Source of the DNA: Cristatella mucedo
Taxonomy: Eukaryota > Bryozoa > Phylactolaemata > Cristatellidae
Assembly: GCA_009760855.2 (NCBI GenBank)
Contig: WPIO01000186.1
Location: forward strand, 60,001 to 124,000
DNA length: 64,000 nucleotides
Direction: 5' to 3'
Position numbers and translations under genes: made by a program. The notes beneath the pieces are model-generated. The model was not told the DNA's origin. It saw nothing but the letters and a program-made list of their open reading frames with translations, and ran no database searches. Position 1 is the first letter of the stretch. Every line of letters begins with the position of its first letter. This document shows, piece after piece, positions 21,538 to 33,305 of the stretch.

Positions 21538-21929
21538 GTACGTTTTTCGGCAAGGATAATTCGTGCTTACTATGTCAGGCTTAATTCTACTTTTTCGTCT
21601 ACTGCAAAATAATGTCAACAGTAATAACAAGTCTTTTGATCGTACTCTAATTAAACAGAATATGTATTCAAGAGCATTGTATCTATATTTCAGCTTAAGA
21701 AGACCAAACGTCAAGAGCATGCAAGGCATCGTGGTTTTAAAATTGAGCTTAATCTGGAGTATTATTTCGTTGAGCCCCAACATCCAAGAGCTTAGCGAAA
21801 ATCACTGAGGACCGTTGGCCAGTAGGACAAATGGTTACTGTCCTGCTTTGAATTGTATTCTTTGCAGATGAGAACGCAAAGAGCAAACAGAAAAGTTACC
21901 TATGTCGAACAGAAAGACGATTGGAATAG

Positions 21930-22555
21930 ATTGACTGAATTGTATATGATTTCTCTTGAACTGGCTCCCTGTCATGAAACGCATCAACTTCAAGGTTCTG
22001 TCATTCACTTCAAGGTCCCTTCATTCATTGGCTCTAGCCTATCGATCAGAAAAAAGCTTATTGAGTTAGCAGCCTCTTTTTTCATAGCAGCTGAAGAACC
22101 ATTATGGCTTTCACCAAGGCTTTCAGCTGCCATAAAAAATCACCCACAGCACGAATCCATGACCTCAGGACCGAGACTGTAAAAACAACCGCCTTACTTA
22201 GTCTGCCATGACGGCTCATCAGAAATACTCTTCCACAGGGTTAAGCGACGTACCATCTGCTTTTCAGAATTTAATCGTTTACCTATACCTCGTACAAACC
22301 TCAAATCCTTCTGTGACCGTGCCTTTAGTTTGTATGCTCCCAAAGCGTGCAGCTCACTCCCGACTTGCGTCACATCTCCCGACTTGACCACATTTAAAAA
22401 GAACCAAAAACTCATCTAGTTATCGCAGCATTTAATTGGTCCATGTGCTTTGTTCCTTACGTGTTTATGCTTGCTAGCACTGTGCATGCTGTCACTAGTC
22501 ACACTTGCATGCTGACACTGTGCATGTCATCCCTACCCATGTTATTCTTGTTGGT
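21930..22555 (+). mobile_element. LINE-A C-terminal end, split by a SINE-A
   Basis: CTTGAACTGGCTCCCTGTCA, TTCAAGGTCCCTTCATTCAT and CTAGCCTATCGATCAGAAA match LINE-A up to 22058. Coding sequence resumes at 22224 with AGAAATACTC and GTTAAGCGACGTACC, down to the 3' UTR. The same interruption is found in the copy at 23440. It ends near 22555 without the hairpin, beside a small GGTTATCGAGT repeat. Confidence 0.8.
22058..22223 (-). mobile_element. SINE-A nested in LINE-A
   Basis: A reverse SINE-A: GAGTTAGCAGCCTCTTTTTT tail, CAGCACGAATCCATGACCTC (decayed B box) and CGCCTTACTTAGTCTGCCAT (A-box side). CAGAAA lies on both sides and is the likely target duplication. Confidence 0.8.
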
Positions 22556-22574
22556 TATCGAGTTGGTTATCGGT

Positions 22575-23280
22575 TATCGAGTCTTGACTTCTGCAACTTA
22601 CTACTTACTGACCTACCAGCATGTGCGATCAGGCGATTGCAGCTGGTGCAAAACTCTGCAGCTAGGCTTGTCTGTCGTGAGCGTCGCAGTTGCCACATTA
22701 CTCCACTTCTCGCCGACCTGCACTGGCTACCAGTCAAGCAACGGATTGACTTCAAGGTTTTGTCGCTCACTTTTAGGTCCCTTCATTCTATGGCTCGAGC
22801 CTATCTCTCAGATATACAACCCCATCAGGCCAAGTATCTTACCTCCCGCTTTTCGAAATCCAACAGTATATAAATACCTCGTACAAACCTTAAATCCTTT
22901 GGAGACCATGCATTTAGTTTGTATGCTCCCAAAGCCTGGACCTCCCTCCCAACCTGCGTCAGAACATCCCCTGACCTGACCACATTTAAAAGGAGCTTAA
23001 AACACACCTATTTAGGACAGCATTTAGTGGGTCCCTGTGATTCGTCCTTCATGTGCTTATGTGTGCTGACACTTTGCATGCTGCCACTAACCACATTTGC
23101 ATGCTGACCCTGTGCATGTCACTCCTAACCATATTATTAATTTTGCTTGTTTTTCAAGCATGATTTTACTTGCCATTCAATTGCATTTCTTTTTGCAGCA
23201 AATGTAAAGCGCCTAGAAAGGGATTAAGTTCTCTGAGGATGCTTTATCAAGTGCATTAATTGTATTATTATTATTATAAT
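22575..23280 (+). mobile_element. LINE-A, C-terminal coding end and intact 3' end
   Basis: It starts at LDFCNLLLTDLPACAIRRLQ and runs through LVQNSAARLVCRERRSC to the C-terminus, 3' UTR, hairpin (AAAGCGCCTAGAAAGGGATT ... GAGGATGCTTTATC) and ATTATTATTATT. One or two frame breaks occur. It is one of the less decayed partial copies. Confidence 0.9.
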
Positions 23281-23439
23281 TAAAGCAACACAATTATCAG
23301 TGTAGAGTGACCGGATACACAGCAAACTGAGCTTATGTGCAAGGTTTACATCGAGAATGCAATTGTTAAGTTGGCTGCTACTTACATATTCCAGTGACTT
23401 CCATCATAACATCGGTTGGAAAACTAGGTATAAATTGAT

Positions 23440-23945
23440 AAATAGCATTATTTCTCTTGAACTGGCTCCCTGTCAAGAAAAGCATCGAGTTCAAGGTTCT
23501 GTCACTTCCTTCTGGGTCTAATAGTTCATTAGCTCTAGCCTATCTATCAGAAAAAATACCTACCGATTTAGCAACCTCTTTTTTTAAAGTAGCAGAAGAC
23601 CCTTTTAACTACCACCGAGACTGGCAGCTGGAACAAAGAATCCCCCACAGCAAGATTTAAATCCACGACTTCGGGACCGAGGTTGCATAAGCCTTCCACC
23701 TTACCTAGTTTGCCATTATGGCTCACCAGAAATACTCTTCCGAAAGGTTAAGCATCGTACCACCCGCTTTTCGGAATCTAATTTTTTACCAATACCTCGT
23801 ACAAAACTCAAATCCTTTGGAAATAATTAGTGCCGTTTGTTCGTATGCTATAATGCCCGGAACTCAATCCTGACTTGCGTCACAACATCTCCTAACTTGA
23901 CCGCATTAAAAAGCTACAAACTCATCTATTTCTCACAGCATTTAA
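23440..23945 (+). mobile_element. LINE-A C-terminal end with SINE-A at the same site as 21930 copy
   Basis: The same order as 21930-22440: CTTGAACTGGCTCCCTGTCA, CTATCAGAAAAAATACC, a reverse SINE-A, then CAGAAATACTCTTCCGAAAG and GTTAAGCATCGTACC. It ends near 23945 before the 3' hairpin. Confidence 0.8.
23565..23735 (-). mobile_element. SINE-A nested in LINE-A (second copy)
   Basis: A reverse SINE-A: TTTAGCAACCTCTTTTTTT, then GCAAGATTTAAATCCACGAC (decayed B box) and CCTTACCTAGTTTGCCATTA. It has the same orientation and target position as the SINE-A at 22058-22223. Confidence 0.75.
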
Positions 23946-24194
23946 TTTTAGCATTGAATTCCCGAACTTGCTAGTCACGTGTGATGAGGCGTGAAGTCGA
24001 GGAGTATATTTTGTCTTGCTAGACAATTCTCGCAGGACGTCCACCAGCAAACAGGCCTGAGGCCCAGTTAGAGAAAATGGGAACACCAACCAAACCACTT
24101 TAGATCGATTTGAATGGGAGAAGTTGCAGACGGCACCAACAGGAAATGATTAATTAATGGCAGCTATGCAACGTGATGGCATCCAACCAGAAAT

Positions 24195-24345
24195 GTAAAT
24201 ATAAAATAGTTCATTTATATATCGCCTCAAGGGAACTTAATCTCTATTTAGGCGCTTCACATATCCCTCAGGGCTCGAGCCCACGAGCTCGGTCAGACCT
24301 TGGTCGGGACGAGCACCTTAACCGCTAGACAAAACCAGCTCGGCG
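24195..24345 (-). mobile_element. SINE-B, well preserved
   Basis: Reverse orientation: A/T tail, ATCGCCTCAAGGGAACTTAA ... TTAGGCGCTTCACATAT (hairpin), GGGCTCGAGCCCACGAGCTC (B box), GACCTTGGTCGGGACGAGCA and CACCTTAACCGCTAGAC (A-box region). All parts of the family are visible. Confidence 0.9.
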
Positions 24346-24349
24346 ACTA

Positions 24350-25120
24350 AAAAGCCCCCCACACTGCTTTAAGGACTTTGTTACCTATTAGTGGTAAACA
24401 AATTTGTCGACTTCTGATCATTCCAAAGCCAAGACGGAAATTGTTAGATTAACTCATCGCCGGGTATCAAGGACAGCTGGTTCTCCATTGCTGTGCATTT
24501 GCGAACTGCTGAAAATAAGCATTTTCGTAGTGTGGTTACCTCGAGCAACTGTTTGCCTGTGACCTTGAAGAACGACAGCCCTGCCAAAACACGCTACAGA
24601 CTACTTACGGATTAGCCGACGGACGATGCCCGGCTGTTGCAGCGATAGTCCTCGCTTTCTTGAATTGCACTCCTCTGGCTCTGCTGCAAGTTTTGTGCTT
24701 TCCGGGAGGTGCGAGAAATCCTACGGTGTCCCAAGTCCGAGCCGGCTAGAAGCTCACTACCTGGGGTGCTACAGTAGCCTCGTTCCTCGTTACCAGTCAC
24801 TTGCATTGTCTTTCCCTGCCCCAGTTCGTAGCTTGGGTGTGATCATTAAGCTTCCAAACTCGCACATCCACGCTTCTTATGAGCAGGATGACAAGGTCTC
24901 GAAGCCGAGACTAACGTTATGCAGTGTTGGCCGTAGTTCTAGCTAACCGTTAGAAGTAGTTCTAGCTAACAGTTAGAACTGAGGCTAGTATGCTTAACAG
25001 TGGGAGGGGAAGCTTCATATCACAGCTGAAGTTGTGCAGGAGGAATAATAGGTGCCTCACTGCTTATCATGACTAAATCTGACCATCTTGACTTCAAACT
25101 GGTTATATCTTCACATGTTT
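24350..25120. other. Unassigned stretch with a GC-richer open region
   Basis: A GC-richer block at 24600-24950 is open on the plus strand for about 106 codons (24626-24946). It is also open on the minus strand (24806-24612), followed on that strand by a GTAAGT donor-like site near 24606. The minus frame ends ESEDYRCNSRASS, which faintly recalls the end of an Ig domain, but the rest does not support one. No call is made. Confidence 0.3.
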
Positions 25121-25124
25121 GTGG

Positions 25125-25310
25125 CTTGACGGCTCACTAGGTGAGGCAGTTTCTTTTCACGATGCCGCTTCCGAGGTCGTGGGTTTGAATCCTATAAAGA
25201 GCGATCCTTTATTGCTGCTGCAAGCGAAGTTGATAGCAGTAAAGGCAATTCTGTTGCTATAAAAAGAGGCTGCTAAATCAGCTCGTATTTTTAAAATGGT
25301 TGTAGGTGAA
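25125..25310 (+). mobile_element. SINE-A
   Basis: GCTCACTAGGTGAGGCAGTT (A-box side), GAGGTCGTGGGTTTGAATCC (B box), GCTGCTGCAAGC body and AAGAGGCTGCTAAATCAGCT tail, in family order. Confidence 0.85.
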
Positions 25311-25641
25311 CATGAAAGGATCCGCAGGGAGGCAATGACGGAAAAAAAGACTAAATGGAATGCCCTAGTGCTTGAATGCACTAACAATCAATCGTCTCTG
25401 CAACGCAGGAAAACAAGTTACACTTCGTATAAAAAATGGCCGCCAGGTAAGCACTGCTCATAAGATGACCATGTGCCGCCAAAAATTCTACCATTCCTTA
25501 GGTGGGGTAGCTTTCTGATTGCAAATATTACGTTTGGGGTTCGTGTTCGTTGTGAGAGCTAAGCGCCTCACTGTTTGCTTTTTTCTTTTGTCTGCCGTGC
25601 ATGCTTTGACTGCAGTTTTTAGTTTTGGAAGTCTTAATCCG

Positions 25642-25839
25642 AATGAGTATGCCGTCGCTATGCGAAGCACTCCCGCGAGCCAGACTCTCTGTAGAAGAAA
25701 AATCTTCTGGCGGTTTGCTTCGCGGCCTCTGCCTGTTCATTGACCTGTCCGAGGAATTATGCAAGCTAGCATCGACACAGCTTGTGCAAAAACCTGCCGA
25801 AATTTTGCAAAAGCTTTGTCAAATATCGACACCAAATTA
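25642..25839 (+). CDS. Short open frame of unknown nature
   Basis: From ATG at 25642 it reads 65 codons to TAG: MSMPSLCEALPRARLSVEEK, then SSGGLLRGLCLFIDLSEELC, ending CQISTPN. A pyrimidine-containing stretch ending TTTTTAG lies just upstream, so it could also be a terminal exon. No domain is recognised, and the opposite strand is open too (25764-25528), so coding status is doubtful. Confidence 0.2.
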
Positions 25840-26099
25840 GGAGCTGCAAATTAGCTAATGACCAGGTCATATCATTTCTTGACTTTTTTCTGGAGAATTT
25901 TAGCTTTGTCTAACACGTTAATCATACCATTCACATCGGAGGCCGTATCAGTAATCTCGTTATGTCTTAAAATGTCTGTCCCACTGAACTAATTGTGTGA
26001 CGGTTGACAATCTTGATACCCGGTTCGGTCTCGCTTACTGCTCCTGCTCCGTTGTACTTACTGGGAAATGTCGAGTGTATCTAGCGACGCAACTTACAA

Positions 26100-26995
26100 G
26101 GGATTGACTAAACCACTTTTTCTAAATTTGTATTTGGTGCTGGTCGTTTTGACCTGCACCCATACCTGACTCACAGCCTCGATGCCCTCCCTGATGCAGT
26201 GAACATGACACTTAGCACTGTGCTCGCTAAGCATGCTCCCACGCTTTCTGTCCGTGTACATAGTCGTAGAGATTCCTTTTAGACAGCGTACATAAAATAC
26301 TTCAAAGAATATGCATCCTGTTCAGCACAGACTTGAACACCGTTTGAAGACCTAGTCAATTTAAAATACTGCTTTCGAGTCTACAGCTGGAAAGCTAGAG
26401 CTCATTTTTTCACTCGAAAACTGACCCAAAACAAATTTTAAAGTGGTAAAAAATTTGCTGTCAAAGCTTAGAGGTATTACTTCCCAGATAGTAAGGGCGC
26501 GGCCGATATGATTTCAGCCTTTTCAGCTGAAAGACTTGTCCACAGTCGTGCTTCCATAAAGCTACTTCCTTCTAAAGCAACTGCTGAAACCTAACCCGTG
26601 ACCTTCCAGATAAGATTTTCCTACGTTTCGGAATACGATGTGGATAACCCAATTAGATTTACTAAAAAATGTTTGTCTCCTCCACGACCAATTTTTGTTA
26701 TGCTATTTTTGAAAAAGGGGACTAAAATACTCCGAATCGGCTTTCGCTAGACACATACTGGAAAAGCCTATATTAGATTCCGAGGTCCATGCAAACTATC
26801 ATCTAGTATGCCTTTTTATTTTTGGGCAAATACTCTTGTAAAGAATATTTCTAAGCAGCTGCTAGCAGACACTGGAAATCTTGAAACATGAAAGAAATTT
26901 GTATCGGGGTTCAAGCGGCAGTACTCCACTTACTTTAACTGATCTCATCTGTAAAGCAAGTAACGTTCTTTGGCAGCAAATGTTCTTCGACTACA
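26100..26995 (+). pseudogene. Degenerate CR1/L2-type LINE, linker and RT start
   Basis: The plus strand gives FDLHPYLTHSLDALPDAVNM, typical of the EN-RT linker. After decay it gives VHANYH-like NYHLVCLFIF, ILVKNISKQLLADTG and KKFVSGFKRQYST. These align with the RT entry motif (NYRPISLLPFLSK...FQSGFR..HSTE). It is strongly decayed. It may be LINE-B or a third related family, and it is followed by LINE-A RT. Confidence 0.55.
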
Positions 26996-26999
26996 CGAT

Positions 27000-27945
27000 G
27001 ATAAAGCTAACGTATTAGTTGTGGGCCAACCCGGTGTGATTCATAAAATGGAACGGCTGATGCTCAAAATTGGCTCTGCCAGCATATCTCCTGTTGAATC
27101 TGCTCGAAATCCAGGTTTCCTGTTCCGAAGTGACCTCTAGTTAGACAACCATATCAGCTCCACAGTCGAATCTGCTTTCTTTCAGATGCATAACGTTGCT
27201 AAAATTCTCTCTTCTTTACAATGGATACCACGTCTAAGTTGGTCCATGCATTCATGACATCCCATCTTGACTTCTGTAACTCATTGCTTGCTGGCCTACC
27301 GGCATGTGCAATCAAGCGATTACAGCTGATTTAAAACTCTGTAGCCAGGCTTGTCCGTCATGAGCTTTGCAGTTGCCATATCACACCACTTCTCGCCGAC
27401 CTTCACTTGCATCCAGTCAAGCAACGGATCCATTTCAAGATTTTGTCGCTCACGTTTAGGTCAATTCATGTTCTGGCTCCAGCCTATCTTTCAGATCTAC
27501 TCCCACCAGGCCAAGCAGGCCAACCACCAACTTTTCGGAATCCAACAGTTTACCAATACCTAGCGCAAACCTAAAACTCTTAGGAGACACTGCATTTAGT
27601 TTGTTTGCTCCAAAAGCCTGTAACTCCCTCCCGACTTGCTTCAGAACATCCCTTGACTTGACCACGGTTACAAAGAACTTAAAAATACGCCTATTTAGGA
27701 CAGCATTTAGTGGTTCCCTGTGATTCGTCTTTCATTTGCATATGCGTGCTGACACTCTGCATGCTGCCACTAACGACACTTTCATGCTGACTTTGTGCAT
27801 GTCACCCCTAACCACGGTGTTCACGTTGTTTATCAAGCATGATATTACTCACCATTTAATCGCGTTTCCTTTGCAGATAATGTAAAGCGCCTAGAAAGAG
27901 ACTGAGTTTCCAGAGAGTGCGTAATGAAGTGCATTATTATTATGA
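27000..27945 (+). mobile_element. LINE-A, from post-RT to 3' end
   Basis: It begins in LHDDKANVLVVGQPGVIHKM, continues through SISPVESARNPG, LLAGLPACAIKRLQL and NGSISRFCRSR to the C-terminus, and ends with the hairpin (AAAGCGCCTAGAAAGAGACT ...) and ATTATTATTATG. Frames are broken in several places. Confidence 0.85.
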
Positions 27946-28004
27946 TTATGTAGCAGGGATGACTAGAATATCTTAACGTCCGACTTAAGCAGTTGCTATC
28001 AACC

Positions 28005-28755
28005 ACCGATCTTCTCGATATTGCTGCCATTCGAGCTTGTTTAGACAGGTATACCACGTCTAAATTGGCCCATGCACCTTTTTCATCCTGTCTTGACTTC
28101 TGTAACTAATTGCTTGCTGATCTAGGGGCCTGCTCAATCAGGCTCTTACGGCTGGTACACAACTCTGCAGGTAGGCTTGCCTATCGTGAGCGTTTCAGTT
28201 TCCACATCTCACCACTTATCCGTGTCAAGCAATGCATGGACTTCAAATATTTTTCACTCAATTTTACGTTCATTCATTCGTTTGCTCAATTCTATCTATC
28301 AGATATATTGCCCACCAGGCTAAGCATTGTACCAAAAACCTTTCATAATCTAATTCTTTACCCATAACTCTTACGAACCTCAAATCCTTGTGAGACCGGA
28401 CCTTCAGTTCGTATGTTACTAAAGCCAGGAGCTCATTCCCGACTTGCGTCACGACATCTTCTGTCGCTCTTGACCACATTTAAAACAAACTAAAAGCTCA
28501 TCTACTTATCACAGTATTTAGTGGCTCTCCGTGCTTCGACCTCTATGTGCTTAGGCTCACTGACACTTTGCATGCTGCCACTAATCACATCTGCATGCTT
28601 ACCCGTCATGCATGTCACCCCTAATCATTTTTCTTGTTTTTTTTATTAAGCTATCACTATCTATTCGATTGTGCTTCCTTTAGAGCCGATTTAAAGTGCA
28701 TAGAAATTGATTGAGTTCTCTGAGATGGCAATATTAAATGTGTTTTTGTTTTTAT
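28005..28755 (+). mobile_element. LINE-A, C-terminal end, degenerate
   Basis: CATTCGAGCTTGTTTAGACA, TTGACTTCTGTAACTAATTG, AACTCTGCAGGTAGGCTTGC and CATCACTAGATTT-like C-terminal landmarks are present. The 3' UTR keeps GCATGCTGCCACTAATCAC. The hairpin is nearly lost, but ATTATTATTATA remains. Confidence 0.8.
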
Positions 28756-28759
28756 TATT

Positions 28760-29345
28760 ATTATATAATATAGACCTACTTTTTTTTACCTTACTGGGAA
28801 AGCATATGGTTGCATAGCAAAAGTATCTGAGCATATGCCAAGTAATGGGAAATTTTGTACTATATCGCTGACTCCATGATTTACAAAAAATTTTAGTTCA
28901 ACAATTATTAACTTCACAAATGATCAGTTCTATTTATTTTAAATAGCTGATAAAGAATCCCTGTAGTAGTCAATAACCAAATGTATATATACATAACCAA
29001 AATGATAAAATAAAACTAACCTGCACCAGTTTTATTTGTATTGCCTATATCTGATCTTAGGACCGTTTGCCAAAAATCAGTGTCGTATAGATCAATTGTC
29101 GTATAGGCCGGTTGGGACAGGCCAATTGTCGTTGGGCTATTAGTCACAAGTTCAATTGTCAGTACACCGATTTTTCATACCTGTCTATGTACCTGGGTTG
29201 CTTAAAACACTATACGATGGGCCATCGTTCGACCAAAGCTTGCTTATGCCTGAATTGGGTTTAGAGGTCTGAGAAACTATCGCAAGGTTCTTTTTTAATG
29301 CCAAATATTATCGTAAAGATTTTCACTATGATGCGTTTACACACT
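28760..29345. other. AT-rich unassigned DNA with CAATTGTC repeats
   Basis: Three CAATTGTC boxes occur within about 70 bases (about 29090-29160) in related contexts (ATCAATTGTCGTATAGG, GCCAATTGTCGTTGGG, TTCAATTGTCAGTAC). No gene or mobile element is recognised. Confidence 0.4.
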
Positions 29346-29349
29346 TTAT

Positions 29350-29625
29350 AATGATAGCAATGATAATAACACCCTTGATTAAGTACCCTCAGATAACTCA
29401 AACTCTTTCCAGGAGCTTTGCATTTGCTGCAAGGGTAACACTATAGAATGGCTAGAAATAGCATGCTCAATAAACACCAAGAATACCATGGTTTACAGTG
29501 ACATGCACAGAGTCAGCATGCAAGTGTGGTTAGTGGTGGCATGCACGTTGTCAGCATGCATAAGCACAGAAACAAGGAATCACATTGACTCACTAAATGC
29601 TGAGCTAAATAGATGAGCTTTTAGT
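29350..29625 (-). mobile_element. LINE-A, 3' end
   Basis: Reverse 3' UTR and hairpin (AAGTACCCTCAGATAACTCA ... CCAGGAGCTTTGC; GTGACATGCACAGAGTCAGC). It is truncated at about 29625, 30 bases before a plus-strand LINE-A. Confidence 0.85.
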
Positions 29626-29654
29626 TTTAATTTAGTTTCTTCTTTTTTCATTTG

Positions 29655-32475
29655 TAGCGACCTCGAAGCAGTCTTTTGAATCAATTGTCTTGGTCTCACC
29701 CGAAAACAAGCTACCGATAGTGGCAGTAGTCTATCGCCCACCAGGTACCAAATCCTCCTTTATCTCAGATTTCTCCGATCTCATTTCGATTCTTTGTGCA
29801 AGAAATCGATCCTTCCTCGTTATGGGTGATTTCAACGTTCACTTTGATAACTTATCTGACGCTTTCATCACCGAATTTCGTGCATTGACTGATTCATTGT
29901 CTCTTGTGGCTCATGTGCATGGCCCTAACCCACAACAAGGGTCACACACTTGACCAAATTTTCTCATATAACTGCACTTAGTCATCACTAATTATTACCA
30001 AATCCTGCTTATCTGACCACATGCAGATCTCGTTCAATCTACCTTGTGTGCCCCCATCCTTCTCTAAAATAACCTGTGAATCGCGAAACCTCAAGACCCT
30101 TGACATCGATGCTGTCCGTGCGAGAATATCTGCTTCACCTCTGCTGCTCAATCCTCCCTCCGATCTGTCATCATTGGTAAATAGCTACAACACGACACTA
30201 GCTGACACGCTCGACAAATTTGCACCTCTGACAAAGCGCAGTGTGCACCCCCGCCCAGATGGCCTATGGTTTACCACAGACAATAAACTAGCCAGGTCTA
30301 CTAAACAAAAGCTTGAAAAAGCATACCAAAGATCCGAACTAACTGTCCGTCGACAGGCATATGAAAACTACTGTTAGTCGTACCAATCGATCCTAGCAAA
30401 GGCCAAGTCTAGCTTCTATGGAAACATTGTTGAATCACAGATGCACAATCCAAAAATGTTGATGTCGACAATAAACCATCTCCTCAACCAGTCCCAGGTT
30501 AGCTCCTTACCTGATGATCCTTGAGATGATCTAGCCGATCGCTTCTCTTGATTCTGTGTGCAGAAGATAGACAAGATCAGGGAATCCGTCCCTGCGATGA
30601 CAGCCTCCCCACTAGAATGCTGTTCCTCGGTTCCTGGCTGCACCTCAATGTCTGCATTTAAGCAGGTCACTAGTGATCTAGTCCTAAAGTTCGTATCTCA
30701 ATCAAAGAAGACAGCAAGTCCTCTGGACCCTATTCCCGCTGTCCTGCTCCTACGTTGCAATGATCTGTTGCTGCCATGCATAATTAACAGCATTAATATG
30801 TCATTAGCCTCAGATCATGTCCCAGCACCTATCAAAAAAGCTGTAGTAAGGCCTTTTCTCAAGAAAGCAACACTAGACCAAGACAACTTGAGCAACTACC
30901 GCCCAATCTCCCTTCTAACATTCCTATCAAAGACACTGTAACGGGTCGTGGCAGACCAGCTGAACTCATAAATTGAAACATCACACCTTGTTAGTAAGTT
31001 CCAGTCTGGCTTTAGAGCTAATCAGTCCACTGAGTCAGCATTGCTTCGGGTATACAACGACCTACATAGGAATGCAGACATGGGTAGAATGTCTCTGTTT
31101 GTTTTGCTTGATCTTTCGGCAGCTTTTCACACCATCGATCACAAAGCTCTTCTAGAGTGCCTCTCATCTCGCCTGGGCATCACTGGCACTGCTCTGCAGT
31201 GGTTCAGGTCCTATCTCAGTGGGAGACTCCGGAGTATTGACGTGATACGACAAAGATCATCTGAAGTACCTCTGAAATATGGAGCACCTCATGGCTCCGT
31301 GCTAGGTCCGGTTCTTTTCACAGTTTATACTTTCACTCTTGCTGATGTGATCGCCAAGCAGAATCTAGGGTTTCACTTCTATGCGAATGACACTAAGTTG
31401 TACCTTAGCTTTGATCCCTCCCAGCCTTCGAGCACTTGAAATTCTTTAAACTCACTTGCTGCATGTATTGATGACATCCGCACATGGATGGCAGCAAATT
31501 TTCATGAACTAAACGATGACAAAATTAACTTACTAGTTATGGGCAAATACAGTGCGATTCAGAGATTGGAAAGGCTGACTCTCAAAATTGGCTCTGCCAG
31601 CATATCTCCTGTCAAATCAGCTCGAAATCTAGGTGTCATATTCCAAAGCGACCTCTCGTTAGACGACCATAACAGCTCAACGGTCAAATCCGCCTATTTT
31701 CAGGTTCTTAACATTGCTAAAATTCGGGCTTGTTTAGATAAGGATACGACGTCTAAGTTGGTCCATGCATTCTTGACATCTCGTCTCGAATTCTGCAACT
31801 CACTGCTTACTGGGCTACCAGCATGTGCGATCAGGCGATTGCAGCTGGTGCCAAACTCTGCAGCCCGGCTTGTCTGTCGTGAGCGTCTCAGTTGCCACAT
31901 TACTCCACTTCTCGCCGACGTGTACCGGCTACCAGTCAAGCAACGGATTGAATTCAAGATTTTGTCAATCACTTTTAGGTCCCTTCATTCTATGGCTCCA
32001 GCCTATCTCTCCGACATACTCCCCCATCAGGCCAAGCATTGAACCACCCGCTTTTCGAAATCCAAAAGTCTAGAAATACCTCGTACAAACCTTAAATCCT
32101 TTGGAGACCGTGCATTTAGTTCCTATGCTCCCAAAGCCTGGAACTACCTTCCGACCTGCGTCAGAACATCCCCTGACCTGACCACTTTTAAAAGGAACCT
32201 AAAAACACACCTATTTAGGACAGCATTTAGTGGGTCCCTGTGATTCGTCCTTGATGTGCTTATGCGTGCTGACACTGTGCATGCTGCCACTAACCACATT
32301 TGCATGTGATATGTGCATATGACCTCTAACCTTGTTGTTCATTTTGTTTTTTTTCAAGCATGATTTTACTTGCCATTCAATTGCATTTCACTTTGCAGCA
32401 AATGTAAAGCTCCTAGAAAGAGATTAGATTCTCTAAGGGCGCTTCATCAAGTGCATTATTATTATTATTATTATT
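29655..32475 (+). pseudogene. LINE-A, longest copy: endonuclease end, linker, RT, 3' end
   Basis: This is the reference copy. The EN C-terminal part reads LPIVAVVYRPPGTK and FLVMGDFNVHFDN. The linker reads SRNLKTLDIDAVRARI and KLARSTKQKLEKAYQ. RT begins SPLDPIPAVLLLRCNDLLLP and continues [74 protein letters not shown] and FHFYANDTKLYL, so the catalytic YADD is mutated to YAND. The post-RT region follows, with NDDKINLLVMGKYSAIQ and LVHAFLTSRLEFCNSLLTGL. The copy ends with the hairpin and (ATT)n. In-frame stops lie near 29952, 30376, 30509, 30940, 31437 and 32041. The EN N-terminus is missing. The intact element would be a target-primed non-LTR retrotransposon. Confidence 0.9.
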
Positions 32476-32476
32476 C

Positions 32477-32630
32477 TTAAATGTGGTCCAGACAGGTGAC
32501 GTCGTGAGGCAAGTCGGGAGTGAGTTCAAGGCTTTGGGAGCGTACGAACAATGAATGGTCTCCGAAGGATTTCAGGTTTGTATAGGGTATAAGTAAACAG
32601 TTAAATTCTGAAAACTTTTGAAATGATGAA
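32477..32630 (-). mobile_element. LINE-A fragment without tail
   Basis: CTTAAATGTGGTCCAGACAG, AAGTCGGGAGTGAGTTCAAG and GTCTCCGAAGGATTTCAGG match the reverse C-terminal coding end. It abuts the (ATT)n of the plus copy directly and has no hairpin of its own. Confidence 0.75.
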
Positions 32631-32639
32631 TTGTCAGAA

Positions 32640-33305
32640 TGGCTTCACTTTAAAAAAAACTCATCCACAGAACCTGCTCTCATTTTTCTGTGTACGAAAA
32701 CACATTTTGTGTGCAGCAATGATGACAGTGTTAGTATCGTGGCACTAATGGATCTGATGTGCTCTTCGCTATGAAAGACACCACCTGAATCTAGATTGTA
32801 TGCTTACCATCATCGTCACTCTGATTATCGATAGAGTATATTTAGATGTTAACCAAAACTTTTGGAGTGAGTATGTGAGAGATTACAAGTAATGCATTAT
32901 ACACACAGCCTTCAACCAACTTGACGGCAGCAGAGCTACATTTCTACGCTGTGATTCAGTCGTGGTTGAAATAGATTTGCTAGGAGAAGTTCCTTTTTGA
33001 GCGTCTGCTTTATACTGAACACGAAGTCTGTATATGGGTGCTCTGTGTGGCTGCAACAATGTGCCAAGGGGGATTTTAAACCAATGGAGACTTGCCTAGT
33101 TAAATAAGGTTAAATATTGGTTGTCTGCAAAAGTTATTGGCCCATCAATGGGTTTATTCATTTTTTCGCTAGGTCTCCCACTCTTTCTGATTATTGAGCC
33201 GCTCAGCATTAGTTTTACAGAAACTACTAAGATCCTATCAGCTCGGCAGACCACCTATTTTCAGCAAATTTCCGTGTGTAGACCACTTGCATGTGATTTT
33301 TTTAG
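32640..33305. other. Putative intron upstream of the exon at 33306
   Basis: No repeat or domain is recognised. A pyrimidine-rich stretch leads into the acceptor at 33305. A 63-codon frame at 33121-33312 is hydrophobic but overlaps the acceptor in another frame and is not supported. Confidence 0.35.

Noticed and set aside
24612-24806. Minus-strand Ig-like exon ending ESEDYRCNSRASS with a GTAAGT donor
   Set aside because: No matching first cysteine/tryptophan half, no acceptor, and stops in the continuation; kept only as an unassigned region.
29350-32475. Single LINE-A with a 5' inversion (twin priming)
   Set aside because: The minus-strand part carries its own 3' hairpin and tail, so two separate insertions are more likely.
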